This document shows positions 40,909 through 46,920 of a stretch of 50,858 bases of DNA, one piece after another. The notes under the pieces are model-generated. The model saw only the letters and a list, made by a program, of their open reading frames with translations. It had not been told where the DNA came from and did not search any database. The translations under genes were made by a program, and so were the position numbers. Within the stretch, counting starts at the first letter, position 1; every line of letters begins with the position of its first letter. The stretch comes from a virus: IMG/VR virus record IMGVR_UViG_3300028392_001917, positions 1-50,858 of that record, one strand, 5' to 3'.

Positions 40909-41101
40909 CTAGTTTCTTTACCATTGTTCGGTTATCATTACTTATCGAGTAAATTCCCTTGCGGACAAGGTTTTGAGCCAACCAAAGGTCGTGCTCATCC
41001 AAACTGGTAATAGATACATTATCCTTATGTCTATTGACAAAAGATTGTTCTTCATTGGTAAGAACAATATGCATCCCTGATAATAACTGCCCTATTTTCA
41101 T
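40889..41101 (-). CDS. Small hypothetical protein
   Basis: 70 residues. MKIGQLLSGMHIVLTNEEQS starts like the tagged proteins but has no Glu at the cleavage position. The middle EEQSFVNRHKDNVSITSLDE and LVRKGIYSI resemble a winged-helix fragment. The ATG overlaps the upstream stop as ATGA. Confidence 0.55.
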   Translation of the reverse strand: MKIGQLLSGMHIVLTNEEQSFVNRHKDNVSITSLDEHDLWLAQNLVRKGIYSISNDNRTMVKKLDETTTA

Positions 41102-41445
41102 ACTCTAGGTGGTTGCTGCATTTGCTGCTGCATCTGTTGTTGTTTTTGTTTTAGACCTACGATCTGTGCTGCAATCTTATCAAGGTCTGTCATTGTGGTT
41201 TGCATACCTTGTTGTAGTGCAGGATTAGGTGCTGGTGCTGTAGTAGGTGCTCCAGTAGCAGGAGCAGGTGTTGTACCAGTAGCAGGAGCAGGTTGTTGTC
41301 CAGGAGTAGCAGGAGTTTGTCCCGGAGTCACTGGTGGAGTTGTTCCTGGTTGATCAGATGGTTGATTTGGTGGGATGTTGGGTTTAGCAATAGGTTGTGT
41401 GCTTGAACCAAAAGGCACTGCTTCTAGTAATTCTTGTATTTTCAT
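41098..41445 (-). CDS. Pro/Gln/Thr-rich protein with capsid-targeting-like N-terminus
   Basis: 115 residues. The start MKIQELLEAVPFGSS fits the T4 internal-protein tag ending in LxE. The body is low-complexity Pro/Thr/Ala/Gly, with a Gln/Met-rich helical end. Possibly a packaged or core protein. Overlaps the 70-residue gene by four bases. Confidence 0.5.
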   Translation of the reverse strand: MKIQELLEAVPFGSSTQPIAKPNIPPNQPSDQPGTTPPVTPGQTPATPGQQPAPATGTTPAPATGAPTTAPAPNPALQQGMQTTMTDLDKIAAQIVGLKQKQQQMQQQMQQPPRV

Positions 41446-41446
41446 T

Positions 41447-41767
41447 TTATTTTAGGATACTTAATAATGTATCGCCATGTGCTGTAATCCATCCTAATGC
41501 TGCTATTGCGCCTGCACTAAGATAAACCCATTTTGTTTTGAACTGCTCAAGGTCTTTGATCTTACCTGCTAATTCACTGTGCTGATCAATATTGGCCTTA
41601 TGCATTACTTCCAGTTGATCCATAATGCTATCACGAGTTTTATCTAGACAGTTATGCATTTCTTTGACATCTACTTTAAGATCATCGATCTTTTCTTCAA
41701 TGTTATCAACTTTTGTTTCTAATACGCTAACACGTTCTGGAACGGTTGCTAATGCCGATGTGGCCAT
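41447..41767 (-). CDS. Coiled-coil protein with C-terminal membrane helix (holin/XhlA-like)
   Basis: 106 residues. About 70 residues of heptads (VSVLETKVDNIEEKIDDLKV) are followed by a hydrophobic segment WVYLSAGAIAALGWITAHG at the C-terminus. This layout is shared with XhlA-type phage membrane proteins. A lysis role is possible; a virion protein is an alternative. Start preceded by AGGAG. Confidence 0.58.
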   Translation of the reverse strand: MATSALATVPERVSVLETKVDNIEEKIDDLKVDVKEMHNCLDKTRDSIMDQLEVMHKANIDQHSELAGKIKDLEQFKTKWVYLSAGAIAALGWITAHGDTLLSILK

Positions 41768-41814
41768 CTCAAGTTTCTCCTTTAGGGTGTACGAATTTCC
41801 AACTATTATGTTGC

Positions 41815-42240
41815 CTAAATTGTGCCTTTGATTGCCTTGATGATGGTATTCTTGGAAGCGCTATCTATTAGTTCGAAAATAGCCTTCTCGATATTTATCG
41901 TTTCAGTTAACTTTTCAACAACAGGTACACCATGTACATCTTCAAGTAAGCAGCCTATATCGTTATCACCTTTAGCATATGCTCCTGATCTATCAGGGCT
42001 AAATCTAAATGTCCATACAGCTTGTTTGCCTTTGTACTTAGAACCAAATCCTAGATCCTTAACATCTATGACTTGTTTCTCAGGTGAGAAATCATAGGAA
42101 ATAATTGATCTAAGTTCTGCACATTGTTTTAATGTTGTAAAGTTTCTATTTTGATCTATTTCAAGTTGTGTACCTTGATTGGGTCTTGATACTCTTGTGT
42201 TAGTAATATCTACCAGTGTTTTTATTTCAATTAGTTGCAT
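41815..42240 (-). CDS. Conserved T4-like hypothetical protein
   Basis: 141 residues. NFTTLKQCAELRSIISYDFS and FRFSPDRSGAYAKGDNDIGC are conserved-looking blocks of a soluble alpha/beta protein. No function known. A CATAAATA late box precedes it with a short leader. Confidence 0.58.
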   Translation of the reverse strand: MQLIEIKTLVDITNTRVSRPNQGTQLEIDQNRNFTTLKQCAELRSIISYDFSPEKQVIDVKDLGFGSKYKGKQAVWTFRFSPDRSGAYAKGDNDIGCLLEDVHGVPVVEKLTETINIEKAIFELIDSASKNTIIKAIKGTI

Positions 42241-42274
42241 AATATACCTATATAATATATTTATGTCGTAAAAA

Positions 42275-42296
42275 AAGGAAGTTAAAAAACTTCCTT
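42275..42296. terminator. Intrinsic terminator, T-rich on both strands
   Basis: AAGGAAGTT-AAAA-AACTTCCTT, perfect 9-bp stem. On the minus strand it follows the 42316 gene and is followed by TTTTTT. Confidence 0.82.
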
Positions 42297-42315
42297 CTTT
42301 ATTCTTTAATTTATA

Positions 42316-42732
42316 TTAAAGAGCAACTCCACGGATCTCTGCTGCTACAGTAGTATTAGCATTGTCATATCCTTGCAATGCACCTGTAACAGTGGCCATA
42401 GCAACAATAGCTTGTTGGCAAGCAAGAGCAAAAGTTTCAGTATCATCATCACCGTCATAGTCTTGTGTACCAAATGCACCACCTAATGCTGCTACAGCAA
42501 TAGATAATGTTGTGTTACTAGATGAATATCTAGGAGTACCAATGATTTCAATACTGGCTATCTTAGCAATAGCATCTAATGCTTGTACCACTGGACTTTG
42601 AACGCCTGCAACTCTTCCTAGGTTATCAGTTAAATCTGCACTAGGAAATGTAATTGTTACAAACTGTAGTGTAACACCATTTTTATATGCTGGTGCAATT
42701 AACGTTTCATGTGTTTTTGTAATTCCTGTCAT
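42316..42732 (-). CDS. Small Ala-rich virion-type protein, paralogue of 42821 gene
   Basis: 138 residues from the ATG at 42732 (CGGAG upstream; an earlier Met would lack a ribosome site). APAYKNGVTLQFVTITFPSA, SPVVQALDAIAKIASIEIIGT and GGAFGTQDYDGDDDTETFAL align with the next gene. Small, Ala-rich and separately terminated, like an abundant head or tail decoration protein. Function unknown. Confidence 0.65.
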   Translation of the reverse strand: MTGITKTHETLIAPAYKNGVTLQFVTITFPSADLTDNLGRVAGVQSPVVQALDAIAKIASIEIIGTPRYSSSNTTLSIAVAALGGAFGTQDYDGDDDTETFALACQQAIVAMATVTGALQGYDNANTTVAAEIRGVAL

Positions 42733-42778
42733 AATAAATATCTCCGATTGTTTATATTTAGCAAGTTTACTCAAAGGA

Positions 42779-42801
42779 AAAGGGAGTTAAAAACTCCCTT
42801 T
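42779..42801 (-). terminator. Intrinsic terminator after the 42821 gene
   Basis: AAAGGGAGTT-TTT-AACTCCCTTT on the minus strand, a 10-bp stem with a T-rich flank. Confidence 0.8.
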
Positions 42802-42820
42802 AATATCACTAATTTTTAAA

Positions 42821-43231
42821 TTATAGTGTAATTGCTGCTACTGCACAGCTAGCCAAGTTCACACCTTGATGTGTACCGGCAGCCTGTACTAAACGTGTCA
42901 AGTAAGCAGCAAAATCTTCGCTGTCTGTACCATCCCACTTAGCTGTACCAAAGTCGCCACCAGCTGCGGCTACTGCGAAACGCATATCACGTCCAACACC
43001 ACCAATGCTTAGATTTTGTACTGTACCAAAAATCTCAATGCTAGCAGCTTGAGCAATTGCGTCAAACGCAACTACAACAGGGCTACGTGGAGTACTTGGA
43101 TAGTTTGTATAGTCTGTGTCTAATTTAGCAGCCACTGTGCTTGGAAATGTTAGTGTGAACCACTGTAGACTTACACCATTCTTATAAAACGGTGCTACGA
43201 TCGTTTCATTCTTTTTTGTTAATGTTGCCAT
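42821..43231 (-). CDS. Small Ala-rich virion-type protein
   Basis: 136 residues. APFYKNGVSLQWFTLTFPST, SPVVVAFDAIAQAASIEIFG and GGDFGTAKWDGTDSEDFA match the gene at 42316 across the whole length. An AGGAG site precedes it. It reads from its own late promoter within a 50-base repeat and ends at its own terminator. Function unknown. Confidence 0.68.
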   Translation of the reverse strand: MATLTKKNETIVAPFYKNGVSLQWFTLTFPSTVAAKLDTDYTNYPSTPRSPVVVAFDAIAQAASIEIFGTVQNLSIGGVGRDMRFAVAAAGGDFGTAKWDGTDSEDFAAYLTRLVQAAGTHQGVNLASCAVAAITL

Positions 43232-43251
43232 TATATTTTCTCCTGATCTTG

Positions 43252-43301
43252 TTTTTTAAGTTTCCCTATGAAACTTTGTATGCTTTTATTTATCAGTTTT
43301 G
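43252..43301 (-). repeat. 50-bp direct repeat, copy A: late promoter and 5' stem-loop
   Basis: Identical to 43769-43818. On the minus strand it contains a GATAAATA late box, then a hairpin AAGTTTC-ATAGG-GAAACTT and an A-rich run before the ribosome site. It serves the 42821-43231 gene. Confidence 0.85.
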
Positions 43302-43309
43302 GTCAAAAA

Positions 43310-43333
43310 GAAAGGGGATAATAATCCCCTTTC
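43310..43333 (-). terminator. Intrinsic terminator after the 43351 gene
   Basis: GAAAGGGGAT-TATT-ATCCCCTTTC, 10-bp stem on the minus strand followed by TTTTTGACC. Confidence 0.8.
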
Positions 43334-43350
43334 AATATGTCTACTTAGTA

Positions 43351-43746
43351 TTAAGCAGAGAATGTGCCTGCGTTTGTAAGTGTTGTATAAGTATTTACAG
43401 TTAATTTGTCAACTGTAGTAATACCTGCTAGAACAACCGCATCCTTCAATGCACCATATGCACCGGAAGTAGTTGCACCAGCACCAGCATTGAAGCTAGG
43501 GCCATCAACGATACATGTGAAGTAATGAGCATCTGTACGAGCGCCAAGCCATACAATGCTGCCCAATGATTCTACAGCCTCAACAGCTTTAGTATAACCA
43601 CCTTTAGTGATTGCACCAGTAGTGCCGCTAACTGTATCTGCTGTGAAAGCAGCAGAATCGGAATCAGTAATCTTAATTACTAGTGGGGAATAACCGTAAA
43701 ATGCACCGGCTGCTACAGCGCCGTGTTTTCTATCTAATGAAGCCAT
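43351..43746 (-). CDS. Small Ala/Gly/Thr-rich virion-type protein
   Basis: 131 residues. Faint resemblance to the two genes below: AVEAVESLGSIVWLGA against AFDAIAQAASIEIFG, and a Gly/Ala loop followed by ALKDAVV. It has the same 50-bp promoter/leader repeat and its own terminator. Probably an abundant virion protein; function unknown. Confidence 0.62.
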   Translation of the reverse strand: MASLDRKHGAVAAGAFYGYSPLVIKITDSDSAAFTADTVSGTTGAITKGGYTKAVEAVESLGSIVWLGARTDAHYFTCIVDGPSFNAGAGATTSGAYGALKDAVVLAGITTVDKLTVNTYTTLTNAGTFSA

Positions 43747-43768
43747 TTTTAAATCTCCTAATCTTATT

Positions 43769-43818
43769 TTTTTTAAGTTTCCCTATGAAACTTTGTATGC
43801 TTTTATTTATCAGTTTTG
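43769..43818 (-). repeat. 50-bp direct repeat, copy B: late promoter and 5' stem-loop
   Basis: Identical copy of 43252-43301, including the GATAAATA box and the hairpin, upstream of the 43351-43746 gene. Identity over a non-coding stretch suggests recent duplication or strong selection on this leader. Confidence 0.85.
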
Positions 43819-43842
43819 AAAAAAACTTATATAACCAGACGC

Positions 43843-44142
43843 TTAATCGTCGTTTTTAACATCACCGTCGATGACTTTTAGATGTTTGGCAACTTCTTTG
43901 TTATCTCTAAGTCTACGTATACTGCGTGTAAACTTGCTAGGATCGCTGCCTTTGATGCTGTTAATTAGTCTACGTTCTAACTCATAGGCATCTTCGGTAG
44001 AGAAATTTTCTCTGATTAGAGTTAATAGGTTAATAGCGCTATCAATTACATGAGTAGCCCTGGCTTCTATGATGGCCTCACTGTTCTTCTTTTCCGTTAT
44101 GGAATTGAGTTCTTCTAATAGGCTACGTGTTGTTCGTTTCAA
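43843..44142 (-). CDS. Conserved T4-like small protein
   Basis: 99 residues, charged and helical: MKRTTRSLLEELNSITEKKN and VIDSAINLLTLIRENFSTED, then LERRLINSIKGSDPSKF. This pattern recurs in marine T4-like phages; role unknown. An ACTAAATA box and an AAGG site precede it. Confidence 0.62.
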   Translation of the reverse strand: MKRTTRSLLEELNSITEKKNSEAIIEARATHVIDSAINLLTLIRENFSTEDAYELERRLINSIKGSDPSKFTRSIRRLRDNKEVAKHLKVIDGDVKNDD

Positions 44143-44205
44143 GATGTCATCCTTGTTATATGATATTTAGTAGATTGTAGCACATATGTTTGGAAAAATA
44201 AAGTC

Positions 44206-44235
44206 TTGCGAAATTGTGCAGTTGCAGCATAAAAT
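44206..44235 (+). promoter_or_regulatory. Sigma70-like promoter for the + strand small-protein cluster
   Basis: TTGCGA, an 18-base spacer and TAAAAT on the + strand, 61 bases before the first ATG at 44296. Confidence 0.5.
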
Positions 44236-44295
44236 AGATAAGTATATTAGTAGAACTACTGAGTCTCTACAATATTTTAACAACAAGGAGAAAAT

Positions 44296-44472
44296 ATGTT
44301 AAACCGATTAGCTGAATACTTCCACAAGATGTTTCAGAATTTTGATAAGCCACAAACTTATGGAACAGCATTAGAAGCATACATTATGCGTAATTCACCA
44401 CAGAGCGTAGGTGATGTTGATAGATTAACTCGTCAGTTTGATCTAAGTCAAGTAAATCATAGAGGATGGTAA
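44296..44472 (+). CDS. 58-residue small protein
   Basis: ATG at 44296 with AAGGAG seven bases upstream. MLNRLAEYFHKMFQNFDK begins an amphipathic helix, and the end has DVDRLTRQFDLSQVNH. No family recognised. First of three closely packed small genes. Confidence 0.66.
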   Translation: MLNRLAEYFHKMFQNFDKPQTYGTALEAYIMRNSPQSVGDVDRLTRQFDLSQVNHRGW

Positions 44473-44474
44473 TC

Positions 44475-44612
44475 ATGAGAGTACTAAAAGCAATCTACAA
44501 TTTTTTAGGTGAAGTAGGCCGTGTACGTGCTGCTACACATCTAGCACACAAGGGCGATCATGCAGGTGCTCAACGAATCATGTCAATGAAAGAATTTAAG
44601 GGGTGGATATGA
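44475..44612 (+). CDS. 45-residue small basic protein
   Basis: ATG at 44475, two bases after the previous stop. FLGEVGRVRAATHLAHKGDH then AGAQRIMSMKEFKGWI: a short basic helical protein of a type often found in phages. The stop overlaps the next ATG (ATGA). Confidence 0.65.
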   Translation: MRVLKAIYNFLGEVGRVRAATHLAHKGDHAGAQRIMSMKEFKGWI

Positions 44613-44767
44613 ACATCGAAGAAATTTTTACCCTACACTTTTTGTTTATGATATCACTTATGGTCATACACTTTGTCAAAGAAACATTGACCAACTGGTG
44701 GCCTGTTTCTAATGAAGAGTGGGAGAGATTAAATTATCCTGAACGTTTTAAGAAAAAATGTTCATAA
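44609..44767 (+). CDS. 52-residue membrane protein
   Basis: ATG at 44609 overlapping the previous stop. One hydrophobic segment (FTLHFLFMISLMVIHFV) near the N-terminus, then a charged tail. Likely an inner membrane peptide; function unknown. Confidence 0.62.
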   Translation: MNIEEIFTLHFLFMISLMVIHFVKETLTNWWPVSNEEWERLNYPERFKKKCS

Positions 44768-44776
44768 CAGTTGCAA

Positions 44777-44784
44777 TATAAATA
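44777..44784 (+). promoter_or_regulatory. T4-type late promoter box TATAAATA (+ strand)
   Basis: Exact consensus, 47 bases before the ATG at 44832, with AAGGA before the start. It makes the two genes downstream late. Confidence 0.72.
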
Positions 44785-44831
44785 ACAATGCAGTACAATT
44801 ACTGCTTACACACATACACAAGGAAATAAAA

Positions 44832-45113
44832 ATGTTTAATAAACTATTCGCACCGTATCTAACACTTGAAGCACATATTGATGCTTTCCAACAAACCAAG
44901 CGAGGCCTAACAGATAAGATCATTACAGATCCTACGCTGAACAAGGCCGCACACGAATACATCGATGCTCAGACTGAATTTGCTAAAATGTTAGCACACA
45001 ACTTCACTGACATCGCCAAGTATTCTGTAGACTCTATTACTAATAAATGGTTTCCTAAGAATGAAGAAGTAGCCCAGGCTAAGGCTACACGTAGCAAACG
45101 TGCTACTGCCTAA
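44832..45113 (+). CDS. Phasin-like helical protein
   Basis: 93 residues, all helical: LEAHIDAFQQTKRGLTDKII, then YIDAQTEFAKMLAHNFTDIA and a basic tail. The pattern (aromatic-charged helices near 90 residues) resembles small phasins, which coat polyhydroxyalkanoate granules, but this is weak. A virion or DNA-associated role is an alternative. Confidence 0.5.
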   Translation: MFNKLFAPYLTLEAHIDAFQQTKRGLTDKIITDPTLNKAAHEYIDAQTEFAKMLAHNFTDIAKYSVDSITNKWFPKNEEVAQAKATRSKRATA

Positions 45114-45138
45114 GACATACACACACAAGGAGAAAATT

Positions 45139-45408
45139 ATGTCAACAATTAAAGCACCTGAAGTTAAATTCAACAAGAATGGTTATGAAATCCGTACAGA
45201 CATTTTAGATATGGCCAAAGGTCTTGTCAGTGAAGAATATCACAGCAAGTTTCGTGGCTGGGAAATGTCAGTTCAGCGTGATGAAAAGACTGGTCAAGTA
45301 GTTACTCGAGTAGATATGCCAGAGTTTCCAGGACTTGATAAAGTTCTTGAGACAGCAGAAAAAATGTATTCATTTGTCAATGCTGGTAGTACTACATCTA
45401 AAAAATAA
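45139..45408 (+). CDS. Conserved T4-like small protein
   Basis: 89 residues from the ATG at 45139 (AAGGAG upstream). MSTIKAPEVKFNKNGYEIRT, GWEMSVQRDEKTGQVVT and PGLDKVLETAEKMYSFVN form a conserved-looking alpha/beta protein. I associate this pattern with marine T4-like phages; function unknown. It ends at the intrinsic terminator. Confidence 0.65.
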   Translation: MSTIKAPEVKFNKNGYEIRTDILDMAKGLVSEEYHSKFRGWEMSVQRDEKTGQVVTRVDMPEFPGLDKVLETAEKMYSFVNAGSTTSKK

Positions 45409-45438
45409 TACTAAAAAATATATAGGACGTAGTCCAGG

Positions 45439-45466
45439 AGCCCCGGCATTAGATCGGGGCTTTTTT
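45439..45466 (+). terminator. Intrinsic terminator of the + strand cluster
   Basis: AGCCCCG-GCATTAGAT-CGGGGCT followed by TTTTT on the + strand. Confidence 0.8.
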
Positions 45467-45474
45467 ACAACTGA

Positions 45475-45879
45475 TTAGATTGGGCGGCTTTTTAAGAACT
45501 CAGGATATTGCTTGTTGAAGTTTCTCATTATAACACCGGCAATTTCATGTGCTTGATTTTCTTCAGGACTACCAGTGGCACCACTTTCATCATTGAGTTC
45601 ATTTCTGATATCTTGTCTATAATGTACAAGTTCGTGTGCTACAGTTCTAAGTATATCCACGGGATGACGATTCAGTATAGCAACGTGTAAAATTTTATCT
45701 TCGTTGTTATACATACCAAAACTTGGTTGACTACCTGATTTTACTTCAGGTTCAAAGTCCATCTTAGGTAGTCTATCAATCTCTAAGATCTCCATGGCCA
45801 AGGGAAGAAACTTTTTAAACATATCAACGAATGTTGCTCGAGATTCCTTGCCCTCAAATAATAGATCTTGTATCTTCAT
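45475..45879 (-). CDS. Zinc metallopeptidase-like protein with capsid-targeting-like N-terminus
   Basis: 134 residues. The HExxH motif lies in TVAHELVHYRQD (about residue 86), followed by EENQAHEIAG, which supplies a candidate third zinc ligand. The start MKIQDLLFEG matches the LxE-ending tag of T4 internal proteins. An ACTAAATA late box ends six bases before the ATG with no ribosome site. Inference: a packaged protease delivered into the host. Substrate unknown. Confidence 0.66.
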   Translation of the reverse strand: MKIQDLLFEGKESRATFVDMFKKFLPLAMEILEIDRLPKMDFEPEVKSGSQPSFGMYNNEDKILHVAILNRHPVDILRTVAHELVHYRQDIRNELNDESGATGSPEENQAHEIAGVIMRNFNKQYPEFLKSRPI

Positions 45880-45882
45880 AAT

Positions 45883-46068
45883 ATGTATTTAGTGCCGGTG
45901 ACTTTATCCGGCTCCTACTACGCGAGGAAGTTCAATTGCGCGGACGCCCGGGCAAGCAAGCCTGCCCCCGTGACGACAACGGTCCCTAAGGTGAGATCTA
46001 TACTGGACTATATGGATTACGGGGTCTATCCGTGCCATCGTCCTCCGGGTATACCGGATAATCATTAG
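45883..46068 (+). other. GC-rich island with ambiguous open frames
   Basis: From about 45900 to 46060 the sequence is visibly GC-rich, unlike its surroundings. A + strand frame of 61 codons starts at the ATG at 45883 (no ribosome site), and minus strand frames also run through. Hairpins such as GGGCA...TGCCC and GCCGG...CCGGC are present. It may be a degenerate insert or a structured RNA. Confidence 0.4.
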
Positions 46069-46084
46069 GGTTATTCTGTGGCAT
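45998..46084 (-). CDS. Possible 28-residue Pro/Asp-rich peptide
   Basis: A frame from the ATG at 46084 overlaps the nuclease end by 14 bases and stops at a TAG in the GC-rich island. It begins MPQNNPNDYPVYPEDDGTD and ends NPYSPV. Coupling by overlap is the only positive evidence; no ribosome site is obvious. Confidence 0.35.
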   Translation of the reverse strand: MPQNNPNDYPVYPEDDGTDRPRNPYSPV

Positions 46085-46889
46085 TTGCACCGCATTTAGC
46101 ACGTTTGGCTTTGGTCAACGATCCAAAATCTACAGGCCATTCAGCACCCGGTGCTAGTTCAATTGCACCTGCTGGGAAAGCATACTTAACGCCGGCTTCT
46201 TGCATAATGTTAGCAATTGGTTGACGGAACTTAGTTAAGTCGTTGCCTAGGTTAACATATGGCTTTGTATGTGGGAATCTCCAGCCTGCTACTTCTTTAG
46301 TGGCATTATTAATTACAATCTTATAATATCCGTGCGGTACAATAACACCATTACCGATAAACTCATCACCTTGTCCGTAGAAAGCACCTACATAGATAGT
46401 GTATGGTTGATTGCGTTGTACTGCCCAACCACGTACACTAGTTTCTAATAGTTTCCAAATTCCTCTGTTTAATGATCCATGCTGTGGATACATATTAGTC
46501 ATTAAGAAACTTTCGTATTCTACCTGTTGGCTCCAACTTAGATCACCGTCTGGACTTGCATGTCCTTTGTCGTAGCCTGTACCAGCATAGTCATCTGGGC
46601 GAGCACCACCTGGTACACTTTGATCTGCCACAAATGCATTGGTACGTGGAAAGCATCCTAGAGCATTTTGCGGTAATAATGTGTATGCTACATACACAGG
46701 AATCTTTACAGGAGCGTCATAGGCAACCAAATATGCTTCACGGCAGATAGGCTGTGCTGTACGCTGTGTAGAAGCAAATCCGTATGGGCTGTGTACAGCA
46801 CAGGTTTGTACTGGATTTAGGGCACGTTGGTCCCAGGCTTGGGCTAACCCTGCTACGAATAGCAGAGCAATAGTTAGTAGTTTTTTCAT
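46071..46889 (-). CDS. Secreted DNA/RNA non-specific endonuclease (NUC1 type)
   Basis: 272 residues. Signal peptide MKKLLTIALLFVAGLAQAWD. The catalytic motif of the beta-beta-alpha-metal nucleases appears as YDKGHASPDGD (usual D-R-G-H) with TNMYPQHGSLNRGIW carrying the metal-binding Asn. It cleaves DNA and RNA, probably in the periplasm. A perfect TATAAATA late box lies 24 bases upstream, with AAGGA near the ATG. It may destroy incoming DNA of other phages, or degrade released DNA at lysis. Confidence 0.85.
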   Translation of the reverse strand: MKKLLTIALLFVAGLAQAWDQRALNPVQTCAVHSPYGFASTQRTAQPICREAYLVAYDAPVKIPVYVAYTLLPQNALGCFPRTNAFVADQSVPGGARPDDYAGTGYDKGHASPDGDLSWSQQVEYESFLMTNMYPQHGSLNRGIWKLLETSVRGWAVQRNQPYTIYVGAFYGQGDEFIGNGVIVPHGYYKIVINNATKEVAGWRFPHTKPYVNLGNDLTKFRQPIANIMQEAGVKYAFPAGAIELAPGAEWPVDFGSLTKAKRAKCGANATE

Positions 46890-46912
46890 AATAGTCCTTG
46901 GTTAACTACTAA

Positions 46913-46920
46913 TATTTATA
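46913..46920 (-). promoter_or_regulatory. T4-type late promoter box TATAAATA
   Basis: Exact consensus on the minus strand between the glycosyltransferase stop and the secreted nuclease ATG; the leader contains a normal AAGGA site. Confidence 0.75.
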
